Positions 1-10,135 are shown, numbered from the stretch's first letter. The stretch is 64,000 nucleotides of DNA from Thermoplasmata archaeon (GCA_015520045.1 WAQW01000045.1:1-64000); one strand, 5' to 3'. Translations and numbers: made by a program. The notes: generated from the letters alone by a model not told the origin.

Positions 1-126
1 GCTATGAAGATAATTTATCTCAGGGTAGTTGAGATAAATGATAAGTGGTCTCTAAGAACATTAAGGGGATATTATAAATGCAAGGATGAGATAGAGGAAA
101 TGTTTCAGGAGAGGTATCCTTTATAA
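1..126 (+). pseudogene. C-terminal end of a transposase (possibly mutator/IS256-like), truncated by window start
   Basis: Open frame from base 1 reads AMKIIYLRVVEINDKWSLRTLRGYYKCKDEIEEMFQERYPL*, stop at 124-126, directly overlapping a terminal-repeat-like sequence (113-150) that recurs inverted at 43791-43828. Confidence 0.5.
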
Positions 127-150
127 ATACACAAAATATGGGACGCTACG
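113..150 (+). repeat. 38-bp putative IS terminal inverted repeat (copy 1)
   Basis: ggtatcctttataaatacacaaaatatgggacgctacg; reverse complement found at 43791-43828 with one mismatch. Confidence 0.75.
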
Positions 151-213
151 TCAAAGAGGATTGATCACCTCAATAGAAACCAAATTTTTTATGTTTTGGT
201 TTTATTTGCTTTG

Positions 214-732
214 ATGGCGATTTATGAATTTGAAGGCAGGATTCCGTCAATATCTGATAGTTCTTTCGTTTTTCCGAATGCTACTGTGATCGGGGATGTT
301 ACCATTGAAGATGAGGTGTGGATCGGTCCTGGGGCTGTGATTCGCGGGGATTACGGAACAATAAAGATAGGGAGTTTTTCTGCAATTGAGGATAATTGCG
401 TCATTCATGCGAGGCCTGGAGAAACAACCTATATTGGAAAACACGTAACGATCGGGCATTTAAGCGTGGTTCACACAGGGAGAATAAAAGATTGGGCCGT
501 CATAGGCATGAACGCAACCGTTTCCGACTTCTCAGAGGTTGGTGAATGGGCTGCAATTGGAGAGGGAGCTGTGGTGAGATCTAAACAGGTAATTCCCGAC
601 AGAGGGATTGCCGTGGGTGTCCCTGCTAAGGTTATCGGCAGTGTTAACGATGAGTACATAAACCTGTGGAAGGGTTATAAGAAAAATTACAACACCTTTT
701 CCTCACGTTACAAAAATCTGGTGAAACTATAA
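214..732 (+). CDS. Gamma-class carbonic anhydrase-like / left-handed beta-helix (hexapeptide repeat) protein
   Basis: Hexapeptide-repeat protein: VFPNATVIGDVTIEDEVWIGPGAVIRGDYGTIKIG...; start chosen at MAIYEFEGR. Confidence 0.85.
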   Translation: MAIYEFEGRIPSISDSSFVFPNATVIGDVTIEDEVWIGPGAVIRGDYGTIKIGSFSAIEDNCVIHARPGETTYIGKHVTIGHLSVVHTGRIKDWAVIGMNATVSDFSEVGEWAAIGEGAVVRSKQVIPDRGIAVGVPAKVIGSVNDEYINLWKGYKKNYNTFSSRYKNLVKL

Positions 733-1267
733 CAGACTCCGCTAATCCACGAAACACATCGTCCATTAAGTCATCTGGAAACCATTAAGCACGCTTCGGT
801 GAGAGAACTATTTTTTGCTATGTATTGCTGTATACTATGCTGACTTTCATACGTGAAATGGGAACATATCACGTAGATTTTCATGCTACAGTAATAACTA
901 TCTACACTAAAGGTTCCTGTTATTAGTGCTTATGGGATCCAGTACTGATCAACGAAATTTGAGTTATAAAGAACACTGTGTATTTGTGGGTTTTGATCAC
1001 GTTCAACGTGGAATTACGGATTTGGCATTCCTACACACCATTTTTGGCAGTGAACACAAAGACAATTAGGTTCGAAATTTGCCAACTTTTTGGGCCCATC
1101 CCAAATCAATGAGTCGGAGCATCATAGATGCTTTCATTCAAACCTCCTCTTCATTTTTTGTAAAAGGGGGCATAGTTATACTGATAAAAATCAATTCATT
1201 GTCGGGGATCGAGGCCGTATTTAAAACGAGAACGCACTTCTGCAACAAAGGCGGTGTAGAAAGTTGG

Positions 1268-2320
1268 CTACTCGTTCAACAGCATATCAAAGATTTCAGC
1301 TGTATTCAAAATAGATTTGATGCCAGTGGGCGAGAATGTCGTCCTTCCAACTTCAGAAACTCCTCGTGTCTTCAAAATGTCAATCACATGACTCACGGGT
1401 GGCGGAGATATATGCCTGAATTTTGCAAGCTCAGAAATATCTGTGAAATACAGCTGTGTGTCTTCGTGTTTAATCCTGTCAACATATTTCCTCAAAAGAA
1501 CATTATCACTCAGGTAATCTGGAATTTCAATGCTAGAAAGAAAATCCCTCGAGAATAGGTTTCCTAACCATAAGGGGCCCTCCTCTACGCTCGGATATCG
1601 ATTGAAAATCACCTTATGTTTATTTATATAACCTATATTGTCCAAAGCCTTTCTGGCCAAAGATGTCCCATTCCTTATCCTGAAAATTACCCTGTAGTAA
1701 TGGGAGTACCATATTGAAAGCTGAGGAATCGCCTCTCTCCCGAGGGATGCAGCGCGTCTTACGAATGAACCAATCAACACTCTTATTCCCGTTTCGTGTC
1801 TGTAAATGTCGTTAATCACCCTTGCGTCATACCTCAAAAACGTCTTTGATGGAACGGAACCCGTCAGCGCACTCAAATCCGTTGCAGTTATGGCAACATA
1901 TCCATTATTTTTCACTGAATATATAGACTGATCGAAGTACTGCAACGGCGAACCATAAGGATCCACATCAATGAAATCAAAGAGTGAGTGTGAAAGAGTC
2001 GCCTCGAATGACTCATTGGAGAATGTGACACCGCCTCTCAGATCTGCAATATTATCCTTTATAATCTCCGCTGAAAGTTTGTTTCTTTCTGATATGACTG
2101 TCTCGACATTGGCCTCCAGATAATATCTTATGCCTCTAATGCCCGTACCACCGAAACCATCCAGTGCCCTTCTGGGTTTTGCATACCGTAAGAAGAGGAT
2201 GGTGATGTCTCGGTTCAATTTCTGAGATTTATTAAAAAAGCCAGGACGCGCCCTGGAAGGCCCCATCCTATCCTGTGTAGTTGCCCTTTTCAGTATTGCA
2301 AGACCTTCTCTAACTGTCAA
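1268..2320 (-). CDS. trm1: tRNA (guanine26-N2)-dimethyltransferase Trm1
   Basis: GFGGTGIRGIRY, DVDPYGSPLQYFD, TATDLSALTGS motifs of Trm1. Confidence 0.9.
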   Translation of the reverse strand: MTVREGLAILKRATTQDRMGPSRARPGFFNKSQKLNRDITILFLRYAKPRRALDGFGGTGIRGIRYYLEANVETVISERNKLSAEIIKDNIADLRGGVTFSNESFEATLSHSLFDFIDVDPYGSPLQYFDQSIYSVKNNGYVAITATDLSALTGSVPSKTFLRYDARVINDIYRHETGIRVLIGSFVRRAASLGREAIPQLSIWYSHYYRVIFRIRNGTSLARKALDNIGYINKHKVIFNRYPSVEEGPLWLGNLFSRDFLSSIEIPDYLSDNVLLRKYVDRIKHEDTQLYFTDISELAKFRHISPPPVSHVIDILKTRGVSEVGRTTFSPTGIKSILNTAEIFDMLLNE

Positions 2321-2859
2321 GACCCCTCCTCACCCTGGAGAACGCGAAGTACCTTGAAGGGGAGGATATTCCTATTGATCGGCGTGATATCAAACACACG
2401 TACCCCCTCCAGACTCCTTATCTCCTGCAGAACAGGATTTCTAGATTTCTTGTGAAGCGTTAGGATCAAGGGTTTTTCGCCGTGGAGTACCCCGTCAATG
2501 GCGGTCTGAACGGCTCTGGTAGTATGCTGCAGCTTCCCTATCTCATCGATAACAATGTAATCAGCCATTTCTGATGCCTTCTGAAGAGATGGGACCAAGA
2601 TCTCCTCAAGTATGCGGGTATCAACCCCTATCTTATCTATCTTAACTCTAGATATCAACTTCACGTCTGCAAATACCGCCTTTCTCTTAGTATGAAGGTC
2701 ATAAATGCTGTATCCAGACAATTTTCCTTCCTTTCTGACCTCACCGAAAAGAACACCATGAATCACTTTTCCTTCATTTTCGAGAATTTCAAGTATTTTT
2801 TTCAGCGCGACGGTCTTTATCGAATTTACAGGCCCAGTTATCACTATCTTCAATCCCAT
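2317..2859 (-). CDS. THEP1-family nucleoside-triphosphatase
   Basis: N-terminal ITGPVNSIKTVALKK P-loop-like, YIVIDEIGKLQ Walker B typical of THEP1. Confidence 0.75.
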   Translation of the reverse strand: MGLKIVITGPVNSIKTVALKKILEILENEGKVIHGVLFGEVRKEGKLSGYSIYDLHTKRKAVFADVKLISRVKIDKIGVDTRILEEILVPSLQKASEMADYIVIDEIGKLQHTTRAVQTAIDGVLHGEKPLILTLHKKSRNPVLQEIRSLEGVRVFDITPINRNILPFKVLRVLQGEEGS

Positions 2860-2861
2860 TA

Positions 2862-3227
2862 TCAGTCACCATCAATGTACATTAAGGGATAATTCATTTC
2901 TGGGATGTAACGAAGGCGAGCTACTATTCTCTCTTCACCATATTTCACAGTCACAGAAACATTTAACATATCCCCAGAGAGCGTGAGGTACTTGTAAACT
3001 CCACGCCTCTTCTTGATCTTATCAACATCAATTCTTATTGATGCGTCTTCAACGAAGGGCTGCACGAGCAAACTCTCCCTGATCGCCGTTTCCAAGGATC
3101 TCACATTGGTAAGATTGAGAGGAACGCCGACATATTGATGATATATAGTACCCAACTTTATTCCCGCCTCAAAAATGGCTCTTTCCCTATCATTACAGTT
3201 AAAATATCGTCTAGCAGGATCGCGCAT
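2862..3227 (-). CDS. mptD: Archaeal dihydroneopterin aldolase (MptD/DUF381-like)
   Basis: Small protein with RAIFEAGIKLGTIYHQYVGVPLN...SLETAIRESLLVQPFVED pattern of the MptD family. Confidence 0.7.
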   Translation of the reverse strand: MRDPARRYFNCNDRERAIFEAGIKLGTIYHQYVGVPLNLTNVRSLETAIRESLLVQPFVEDASIRIDVDKIKKRRGVYKYLTLSGDMLNVSVTVKYGEERIVARLRYIPEMNYPLMYIDGD

Positions 3228-3319
3228 ATTTAACCTTTATTACATCACAATAAATAAATTTTTATCGGATCTCTTATGAAAATCCATCAGCAGCAATGCT
3301 CACCTGAAATTTGGTATCC

Positions 3320-3392
3320 CGGCCCGTATAGCCCAGCATTAAAAGGTAATCGTCCGGTTAAAACCTCAGGGATTTAAATCCCCGTTAATCCT
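3320..3392 (+). pseudogene. Degenerate tRNA-like relic
   Basis: ggcccgtatagcccagc...gtccggttaaaacc...agggatttaaatccccg resembles 5' arm, anticodon region and T-arm of a tRNA, but the 3' acceptor strand does not pair with the 5' end. Confidence 0.3.
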
Positions 3393-3750
3393 TAAACTCT
3401 CGCTTCTCTCGGACTGACTCAGGAAATCATCCCTCCGGAACAGTGGAATATTCTATGCGAAAATTGAAGTATCAAACATCTTCTTCACTTTGTTCTGCTT
3501 CACATTCACGCACAAAGACACTGAGATGCTACGCGTATTCCTTTAACCGAGATAGATTAGTAGGGTATCTGCATGATACCTTTACATTATGTTGATAAGA
3601 TCAAACTCTACAATGCACGCATGGATTCCGAAGTGAAAAACCATACCCCTCGTGTTAGGTAATTACTCATCTTTAAAGGAAGCTTTCAGAGATTACATCT
3701 GCATCATTGCTAACGGTTAGAATAAAGCACAATCTCTTCGAGCAGTTAAA

Positions 3751-3978
3751 CTACCTCCCAGAGAGGTCTATGGAACCTTCACCGGAGCCATCGTAAAGAT
3801 CACTGAGATAGGTCTTAGCTATGGAGGCGATATAATTCGAAATAAGCCTGTCGAGATCTTCGGATTCCTCCGTTGACAATAACTCATCATTGGCAATCTC
3901 CTCCTGCAGCTTAATCAGCTCCGAAATATCAGAATGCCATATCATCCTGAAATAGAGATCATACTGATCGTTTGGCAT
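3751..3978 (-). CDS. Hypothetical small acidic protein (75 aa)
   Basis: ORF with ATG and natural amino-acid composition; no recognised family. Confidence 0.5.
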   Translation of the reverse strand: MPNDQYDLYFRMIWHSDISELIKLQEEIANDELLSTEESEDLDRLISNYIASIAKTYLSDLYDGSGEGSIDLSGR

Positions 3979-4260
3979 GTTATCACGTTTATAAATGAAT
4001 CCAAGGATAAATACTTATGTGGATCGGCACTTGAAGGGTGATAACCGTCGTACACTTACACATAACATATGCGTGTCGTCCGTGAATTCTGCTAAATCAC
4101 GGTAACTCGTTATTGCAACCACATAAAGCTCAAACAACGACCGCCCCCAGAACACATATTTCCTATCTGTTTGCTCAATAGAAATAGTTTGTTAGCATCC
4201 TTATGCCATGTCAGTAAAGCTGAGGCAGCTAAATGATAAGCTTACTGATCGAAAAACAGA

Positions 4261-4310
4261 ATCTCCTCAACATGCTGTGGTTTTTTAAACCACTGGCATT
4301 AAGGAGATAG
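4261..4310. repeat. Long imperfect hairpin (about 20-bp stem)
   Basis: atctcctcaacatgctgtggtttttt / aaaccactggcattaaggagat fold back on each other. Confidence 0.6.
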
Positions 4311-4520
4311 GTGATTGATGGCCCGCCTTTGAGGTTTCACCCCGGAATTCCTCTGTAAAGCAGCATGATGCAATTTAGATAGTTTGTTTAACTGGCATGC
4401 TGCACAATCTTTTAGAGTATCCTTTTACCGGCACAGTCCTGAAGAGAGCCGTAAAATATAACGTGGCGACCCCTGAAAAAGATGCTCGATATATATAATG
4501 GCAGTTAGCATTACCGTTCA

Positions 4521-5480
4521 ATGATCAATAGAACAGAAGATGCCCCGAGGTACACCCCTTATATTATCTTCTCCAGGGAGGAGTGGCGGTCACTCAGAGA
4601 TTCGACTCCCCTGACCATAACAAAACGGGAACTTGACAAGATTAGGGGAATCAATGAGAACATCTCACTCTCAGAGGTTGAGGACATATATCTCCCACTC
4701 TCCAGATTGCTGAATCTTTATTTTATTGGTTCTAGAGAACTCAGGAGGGCAAGAAGCAACTTCCTTGGAAAGTCCTCTGAGCCTGTCCCGTTCATTATCG
4801 GTATTGCAGGTAGCGTTGCGGTTGGAAAGAGCACCATCTCCCGTCTCTTAAAGACGCTCATATCAGCCTGGCCGGAGCACCCCTCCGTTGAGCTGATCCC
4901 GACCGATGGTTTCCTCTACCCCAACAGTATCCTCGAGGAAAAGAACCTGATGGATAAAAAAGGGTTTCCAGAGAGTTATGATTTACCTAAGCTTATATCC
5001 TTTTTGTACAAAATCAAATCCGGAGAGTCAAACCTTAAGATACCTGTTTATTCTCATATTATATATGATATCATTCCAGGCAAATATCATCATATCGGAA
5101 ATTCAGACATAATACTGCTTGAGGGTTTGAATGTGCTCCAGACAAAAACAACGAAGAAAAAGAATACTCCAGAAATGATGGTTTCAGATTTTTTTGATTT
5201 TTCCATATATATCGATGCAGATGAAAGGTACATCAGAAGGTGGTACATCGATAGATTTAAAGTCCTGCAGAAAACGGCATTTACCAAAAAGGAATCGTAT
5301 TTCAGGAGATATTCGACACTCTCTGACTCAGAAGCGGAGATAGTTGCGGGGAATATATGGGACACAATCAATTATGTTAACTTAAAACAAAACATAGAGC
5401 CCACCAAATACCATTCAGATCTCATCCTGTTGAAACGAAAAGACCACAGTATCGATAGGGTGATGATGAGGAAGATTTAG
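4521..5480 (+). CDS. coaA: Pantothenate kinase, bacterial CoaA (type I) family
   Basis: FIIGIAGSVAVGKSTISRLL P-loop, VELIPTDGFLYPN, KGFPESYD, YSHIIYDI, ILLEGLNVLQ motifs of type I PanK. Confidence 0.93.
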   Translation: MINRTEDAPRYTPYIIFSREEWRSLRDSTPLTITKRELDKIRGINENISLSEVEDIYLPLSRLLNLYFIGSRELRRARSNFLGKSSEPVPFIIGIAGSVAVGKSTISRLLKTLISAWPEHPSVELIPTDGFLYPNSILEEKNLMDKKGFPESYDLPKLISFLYKIKSGESNLKIPVYSHIIYDIIPGKYHHIGNSDIILLEGLNVLQTKTTKKKNTPEMMVSDFFDFSIYIDADERYIRRWYIDRFKVLQKTAFTKKESYFRRYSTLSDSEAEIVAGNIWDTINYVNLKQNIEPTKYHSDLILLKRKDHSIDRVMMRKI

Positions 5481-5829
5481 CCTTGAAATATAATTTGTAA
5501 TTTATGCGGCAGGTCCTACCAAAAAGATAAAGCAAGCTTGAATGCATGCCGATTCCCAAGCACAGCTATCCCCAAAGAGAAATCTTGCAAAAGAGTTTCG
5601 ATACCAAGGGATTCTTCTACCACCCTGTGTAGATACACGCCAAAACCTGGTGGCAGGATGATTAGCTACTTCCTTAAAACAGATGAGATTCAAATATCAA
5701 TGTTATCATTCAAAACTATATTCAACCTTGCACCTAACCCGAATACGGGAGACCTGAACTCAGAGTCGGCACAGGATAAAAAATTTAGCTGCTTAGTTGC
5801 GGGTCACCGTGAAAGAAGTTCTCCGGGGG

Positions 5830-5922
5830 TGTAGAGGAAGAAAAAGCCATACAGAATATGAAACTGCGTGATTTGAAAGGGAGGAAAATCTCAAAGATGC
5901 TCGGCATCGCAATAAAATACTG
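5830..5922 (+). pseudogene. Possible transposase N-terminal HTH remnant
   Basis: Frame reads VEEEKAIQNMKLRDLKGRKISKMLGIAIKY*, like a transposase helix-turn-helix; no full ORF. Confidence 0.25.
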
Positions 5923-6047
5923 AGGTCATGCAGATAATGGCAGGGAAAGCCATCCCTGAATGGGTTACATACAATAACATCTCTCCCTACTATGGAATAT
6001 GCTACTCAAAAGGATAATATACAGGTCAATATTAACCCTTTGATACT

Positions 6048-6209
6048 ATGGTCGAGCGCCTAGCGGATATTGAGATAGTCAAGGATGGAGACATATATCA
6101 GGCACGCATAACTCTCCCATCAGGGGATGTTGTGACTGTAGAAAATGAAGATTTTGAAGAAATACTAGAGCAGATCGCAAATGATATTCAGGAGAGATAT
6201 GGGAGTTGA
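6048..6209 (+). CDS. Small conserved-looking protein (53 aa)
   Basis: ATG...TGA: MVERLADIEIVKDGDIYQARITLPSGDVVTVENEDFEEILEQIANDIQERYGS; below the ORF-track length cut-off; ends just before tRNA-Ser. Confidence 0.55.
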   Translation: MVERLADIEIVKDGDIYQARITLPSGDVVTVENEDFEEILEQIANDIQERYGS

Positions 6210-6290
6210 GCGGGGATGGCCCAGTGGTACGGCGGTAGCCTGCTAAGCTATTACTCTTCGAGTACGAGGGTTCGAATCCCTCTCCCCGCG
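6210..6290 (+). tRNA. tRNA-Ser(GCT)
   Basis: GCGGGGA/TCCCCGC acceptor stem, loop CTGCTAA with GCT anticodon, long variable arm ttactcttcgagtac, GGTTCGAATCC T-arm. Confidence 0.93.
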
Positions 6291-6493
6291 CTGCCTGTTG
6301 GAAACTGAGGCTTCTTGGAATCAAGAAAAAGCAAGTCATTGATGGCGCCAATGAAACATTTTATGATGTTGCCGCTATCTCTCAATAGCGAAATATTTAA
6401 GATGCAGCGATCCATAAGCTGTAAAATATTAACAAAAGGTTTACTATATCCCTGAGATATAAGTATTTGGAAGAATAGGATGTGGATGATATA

Positions 6494-6961
6494 ATGCCTA
6501 AGAAAGAAGAGTTTGGGGAAGACTTTCAGTATATCGTGCGTATAGCCAACAAGGACCTTGATGGTACAAAAACTGTTGAACTTGGCCTGTCAAACATAGA
6601 AGGGATTGGCCTTCGACTGGCCAGAATGATCAGAAAAAGATTCAAAATTCCCTCAAACAAGAGGATAGGTGAACTGTCTGAGCCTCAGATTGAAGAGCTT
6701 AAGAATTTCATAGAATCAAAATCTTTTGAGGGAATTCCTGAGTGGGCGCTTAACCATCGGAAGGAGATCACAACGGGCCAAAACCTCAATCTCGTTACGA
6801 ACGACCTCAAACTCCAGATACAGGACGATATAAACCTCCTGAAAAAGATAAAATCTTACAGAGGAGTGAGACACGAAACCCACCATAAGGTTAGAGGCCA
6901 GCGTACCAAATCAAATGGAAGGAAGGGGCTTTCTATAGGCGTAATGAGAAAGAGGAGTTAA
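6494..6961 (+). CDS. rpsM: 30S ribosomal protein S13
   Basis: YIVRIANKDLDGTKTVELGLSNIEGIGLRLA ... SYRGVRHETHHKVRGQRTKSNGRKG. Confidence 0.97.
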   Translation: MPKKEEFGEDFQYIVRIANKDLDGTKTVELGLSNIEGIGLRLARMIRKRFKIPSNKRIGELSEPQIEELKNFIESKSFEGIPEWALNHRKEITTGQNLNLVTNDLKLQIQDDINLLKKIKSYRGVRHETHHKVRGQRTKSNGRKGLSIGVMRKRS

Positions 6962-6991
6962 ATAATATTTTAAAATGAACTGGTGAATTAA

Positions 6992-7591
6992 ATGGGTGAT
7001 CAGAAATTTCAGAGAAAGAAATATTCAACACCAAGACATCCATGGGAGAAAGAGAGGATAGAAGAAGAAAGGAGGATCGTCCTCGATTATGGCTTGCGCA
7101 GTAAACATGAACTCTGGAGATCTGAATACTTCCTCGAAGCTGTGAGGGTTCAGGCCAGAAACCTTCAGGCGAGGTTGAGATATAAGGATCCAAACGCAGA
7201 GAATCAGTTTAAGCGGCTGATTTCAAGACTCAGCAGGTACAATATATTGAGCAAGGATGCGACCCTCGATGATGTTCTCTCCCTAAAGATTGAAGATATC
7301 CTTGAGAGGAGACTACAGACCATCGTTTACAGGAAGAACCTAGCCTCCACAGTCAAGCAGGCAAGGCAACTTGTCACCCACGGGCATATTGCGATAAAGG
7401 GAAAGAGAGTAGACATACCAGGGTATATGGTTAAAGATGAGGAGGAAGATCACATCACCTATTATGAAACATCACCCCTGGCTGACGAGCTTCATCCTAT
7501 CAGGCAAGTTATTTCAGGTGGCGCCCCGACCGGAGATGAGGATGCTGGCGAGACGCCAGAAATTCAAGAAAAGGGGAGTGAGCCTGAATGA
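6992..7591 (+). CDS. rpsD: 30S ribosomal protein S4
   Basis: [43 protein letters not shown]4 domain. Confidence 0.97.
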   Translation: MGDQKFQRKKYSTPRHPWEKERIEEERRIVLDYGLRSKHELWRSEYFLEAVRVQARNLQARLRYKDPNAENQFKRLISRLSRYNILSKDATLDDVLSLKIEDILERRLQTIVYRKNLASTVKQARQLVTHGHIAIKGKRVDIPGYMVKDEEEDHITYYETSPLADELHPIRQVISGGAPTGDEDAGETPEIQEKGSEPE

Positions 7592-7971
7592 GTAGAACGG
7601 CTATCGCTCATATATTTGCATCACACAATAACACGATCATCGTGGTAACTGATCAGACGGGCGCTGAAACTATCGCCAAAATCTCTGGTGGCATGGTTGT
7701 CAAGAATGATAGGGACGAGTCGTCCCCCTATGCTGCCATGAAGGGAGCAGATATAGTGGCAGACAGGCTGAAAGAGTTTGGAATCACCGATCTTGTTATC
7801 AAGGTTCGGGCACCCGGTGGCAACCGTTCGAAGGTTCCGGGACCGGGAGCACAATCAGCCATACGTTCCTTCTCAAGAGCCGGTTTCAAGATAATCAGAA
7901 TTGAAGAGGTTACTCCAATACCTCACGATGGCACGAAGAAGAAAGGTGGAAGGCGGGGCAGGAGAGTCTAA
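7588..7971 (+). CDS. rpsK: 30S ribosomal protein S11
   Basis: [29 protein letters not shown] ... [19 protein letters not shown]. Confidence 0.97.
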   Translation: MSRTAIAHIFASHNNTIIVVTDQTGAETIAKISGGMVVKNDRDESSPYAAMKGADIVADRLKEFGITDLVIKVRAPGGNRSKVPGPGAQSAIRSFSRAGFKIIRIEEVTPIPHDGTKKKGGRRGRRV

Positions 7972-7975
7972 AAAG

Positions 7976-8794
7976 ATGGGTTTAAAAATATTGAGACTGA
8001 AGGAAAGAGAGATCGTATTCGAAGTCAACAATATCACCTATTCTGTTGCTAATGCTCTCAGGCGCACTCTAATAGGTGATGTGCCGAAACTTTCCATACA
8101 CACCGTCAAGATTCATCATGGACAGATTAGAGATCGTGAGGGGAATGTGTATGATTCCTCGATGCCTCTTTTTGACGAGGTTGTTGCCCACAGACTTGGG
8201 CTTGTTCCACTGGTAACAGATCTCTCCATGAACCTCAGGAGTGAGTGTAGCTGTGGCGGAAAAGGCTGTCCTCTGTGTACCGTTACGTACTCCATAAACA
8301 AGATAGGGCCAGCAACGGTTTACTCCTCCGATATAATGCCCACCGGTAACCCTGAGGCAGTCCCAGCCGATCCTGATATCCCCATCGTAAAGCTCGGGAA
8401 AGGGCAGGCCATACTTATCAGTGCCGAGGCCATCTTAGGCAGGGGAAAAGAGCACGCAAAGTGGCAACCGACGAGTGGCGTAGCATATAAGTACCACCGG
8501 GAATATGTTATTAAAAACGAGGATCTTGGTGAGGTTGAGCCTCTGCTAAAAAAATATCCCGACCTTGTTCTAAGTGAGGGTGAGGGGAAAACTACGCTAA
8601 CAGACGATTTCCATCCGGGAGTACTATCGTTTCTAGAGGATCGCGATGGGGTAACTGTTACAGAAGATCCCAAAAGATTCATTTTCAAATTCGAAACAGA
8701 TGGTTCTCTTTCTGCCAAGGATGTTCTGGAATATGCTCTCAAGAGACTCCCCCAGAGGTTGAATTTTCTGATAGAAAGTCTAGTGAAATTTTAG
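7976..8794 (+). CDS. rpoD: DNA-directed RNA polymerase subunit D
   Basis: [43 protein letters not shown] cysteine cluster; start [10 protein letters not shown]. Confidence 0.96.
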   Translation: MGLKILRLKEREIVFEVNNITYSVANALRRTLIGDVPKLSIHTVKIHHGQIRDREGNVYDSSMPLFDEVVAHRLGLVPLVTDLSMNLRSECSCGGKGCPLCTVTYSINKIGPATVYSSDIMPTGNPEAVPADPDIPIVKLGKGQAILISAEAILGRGKEHAKWQPTSGVAYKYHREYVIKNEDLGEVEPLLKKYPDLVLSEGEGKTTLTDDFHPGVLSFLEDRDGVTVTEDPKRFIFKFETDGSLSAKDVLEYALKRLPQRLNFLIESLVKF

Positions 8795-8989
8795 AGAGCC
8801 CACCTTCATTTTATACATTCTCGATTTTCATACGACACGGGCTTATGGGTTCTGAGTCGACACATACCATTATTCCACCTCAATATACGGAACCCCATAT
8901 GGATGGTTCATGTTTTGCTTCCGACATCAGTAAGGAGCCCCATTCAGACAGCAAACGAATTCTAAAATATTACCAAACGATGGAGTTCC

Positions 8990-10129
8990 ATGAAGGATCG
9001 CTATCTAACGGACATAGAAAGGGACGTTCTCGAGTACATAAAAAAATTCGCCACAGACGAACTCAAACCTCTTGCAAGAGAAATTGATATGAACGAAAAA
9101 ATTCCAGAAAGTATCATTCAGAGAATGCGTGATCTGGGATTTTTCTCTATTTACATTCCCGAAAAATACGGTGGAAACGGATTGAGTTTTTCGCTTCTTG
9201 TCAGGGCCATAGAGGAGCTTTCGAAAGCCTGCGCCAGCACAGCTCTCGTACTCGATGGGGCCCTAACTCTTTTCGCTGAGCCCATATTGATGTTTGGCAG
9301 CGAATATCTCAAGCAAAAGTATCTCACAAGGATTGCGGGGGGAGCCGTTGGTGGTTTGGCAATTACTGAGCCAGGAGCCGGTTCAGATGCCGCAGGAATA
9401 CAGACCAGGGCGGAGAAGAGAGGAGATAGATTCATTTTAAATGGTGACAAGATCTTTATAACAAACGGCAGAATATCTGAATTTTTCATAGTAGATGCGG
9501 TTACAGAACCCGGCAAAGGAAGCAAGGGCATAACCACCTTTGTTGTGGATGCAAACACTCCCGGGCTAAGCATAAGCAGAGACATCCACAAAATTGGAAT
9601 ACGCGGATCCAGCACGGTAGAGCTTGTATTCTCAGATGTTGAGGTACCGGAGGAAAACGTCGTCGGTGAGGTGAATAAAGGGTTCAAGGTTGTTATGGAA
9701 ACACTGGATGCGGGGAGAATTGGAATCGCGGCTCAGGCAATCGGTATAGCACAAGGGGCATTGGACGAAGCGATCGAATACATAAAACAAAGGAAGCAAT
9801 TTGGAAGAGAAATATCCAACTTTCAGGGAATCCAGTTTATGATTGCGGATATGGCCACGAAGATCGAGGCTGCCAGAGCGATAACCTACGAAGCAGCCGC
9901 CCTGTGGCAGGAACATGAAAACACGATAAAACTATCCTCCATGGCCAAACTCTTTGCTTCGGATGTTGCAATGTCTGTGACCGTGGATGCCCTGCAGCTG
10001 TTTGGTGGCTATGGATACACTGTCGATTTTGACGCTGAACGCCATATGAGGGATGCCAAGATCACGCAGATATATGAGGGGACAAATCAGATTCAAAGAC
10101 TCGTGATCGCCAGGGAGCTGCTAAAATAA
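8990..10129 (+). CDS. Acyl-CoA dehydrogenase
   Basis: AITEPGAGSDAAGIQTRAEKRGDRFILNGDKIFITNG; QLFGGYGYTVDFDAERHMRDAKITQIYEGTNQIQ. Confidence 0.96.
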   Translation: MKDRYLTDIERDVLEYIKKFATDELKPLAREIDMNEKIPESIIQRMRDLGFFSIYIPEKYGGNGLSFSLLVRAIEELSKACASTALVLDGALTLFAEPILMFGSEYLKQKYLTRIAGGAVGGLAITEPGAGSDAAGIQTRAEKRGDRFILNGDKIFITNGRISEFFIVDAVTEPGKGSKGITTFVVDANTPGLSISRDIHKIGIRGSSTVELVFSDVEVPEENVVGEVNKGFKVVMETLDAGRIGIAAQAIGIAQGALDEAIEYIKQRKQFGREISNFQGIQFMIADMATKIEAARAITYEAAALWQEHENTIKLSSMAKLFASDVAMSVTVDALQLFGGYGYTVDFDAERHMRDAKITQIYEGTNQIQRLVIARELLK

Positions 10130-10135
10130 ACCACT

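Noticed and set aside
720-1260. Possible decayed cysteine-containing ORF on the minus strand (LANFEPNCLCVHCQKWCVGMPNP)
   Set aside because: Short, broken by a stop, and no family recognised; treated as noncoding.
1079-1558. 159-aa plus-strand ORF
   Set aside because: Mostly antisense to the trm1 3' end; composition not protein-like.
6079-6351. Minus-strand ORF of 90 aa (ARGEGFEPSYSKSN...)
   Set aside because: It is antisense to tRNA-Ser; RGEGFEPS-type peptides are the usual translation artefact of tRNA T-arms.
8845-9087. 80-aa ORF upstream of acyl-CoA dehydrogenase
   Set aside because: Runs into the dehydrogenase gene in another frame; low-complexity, not protein-like.
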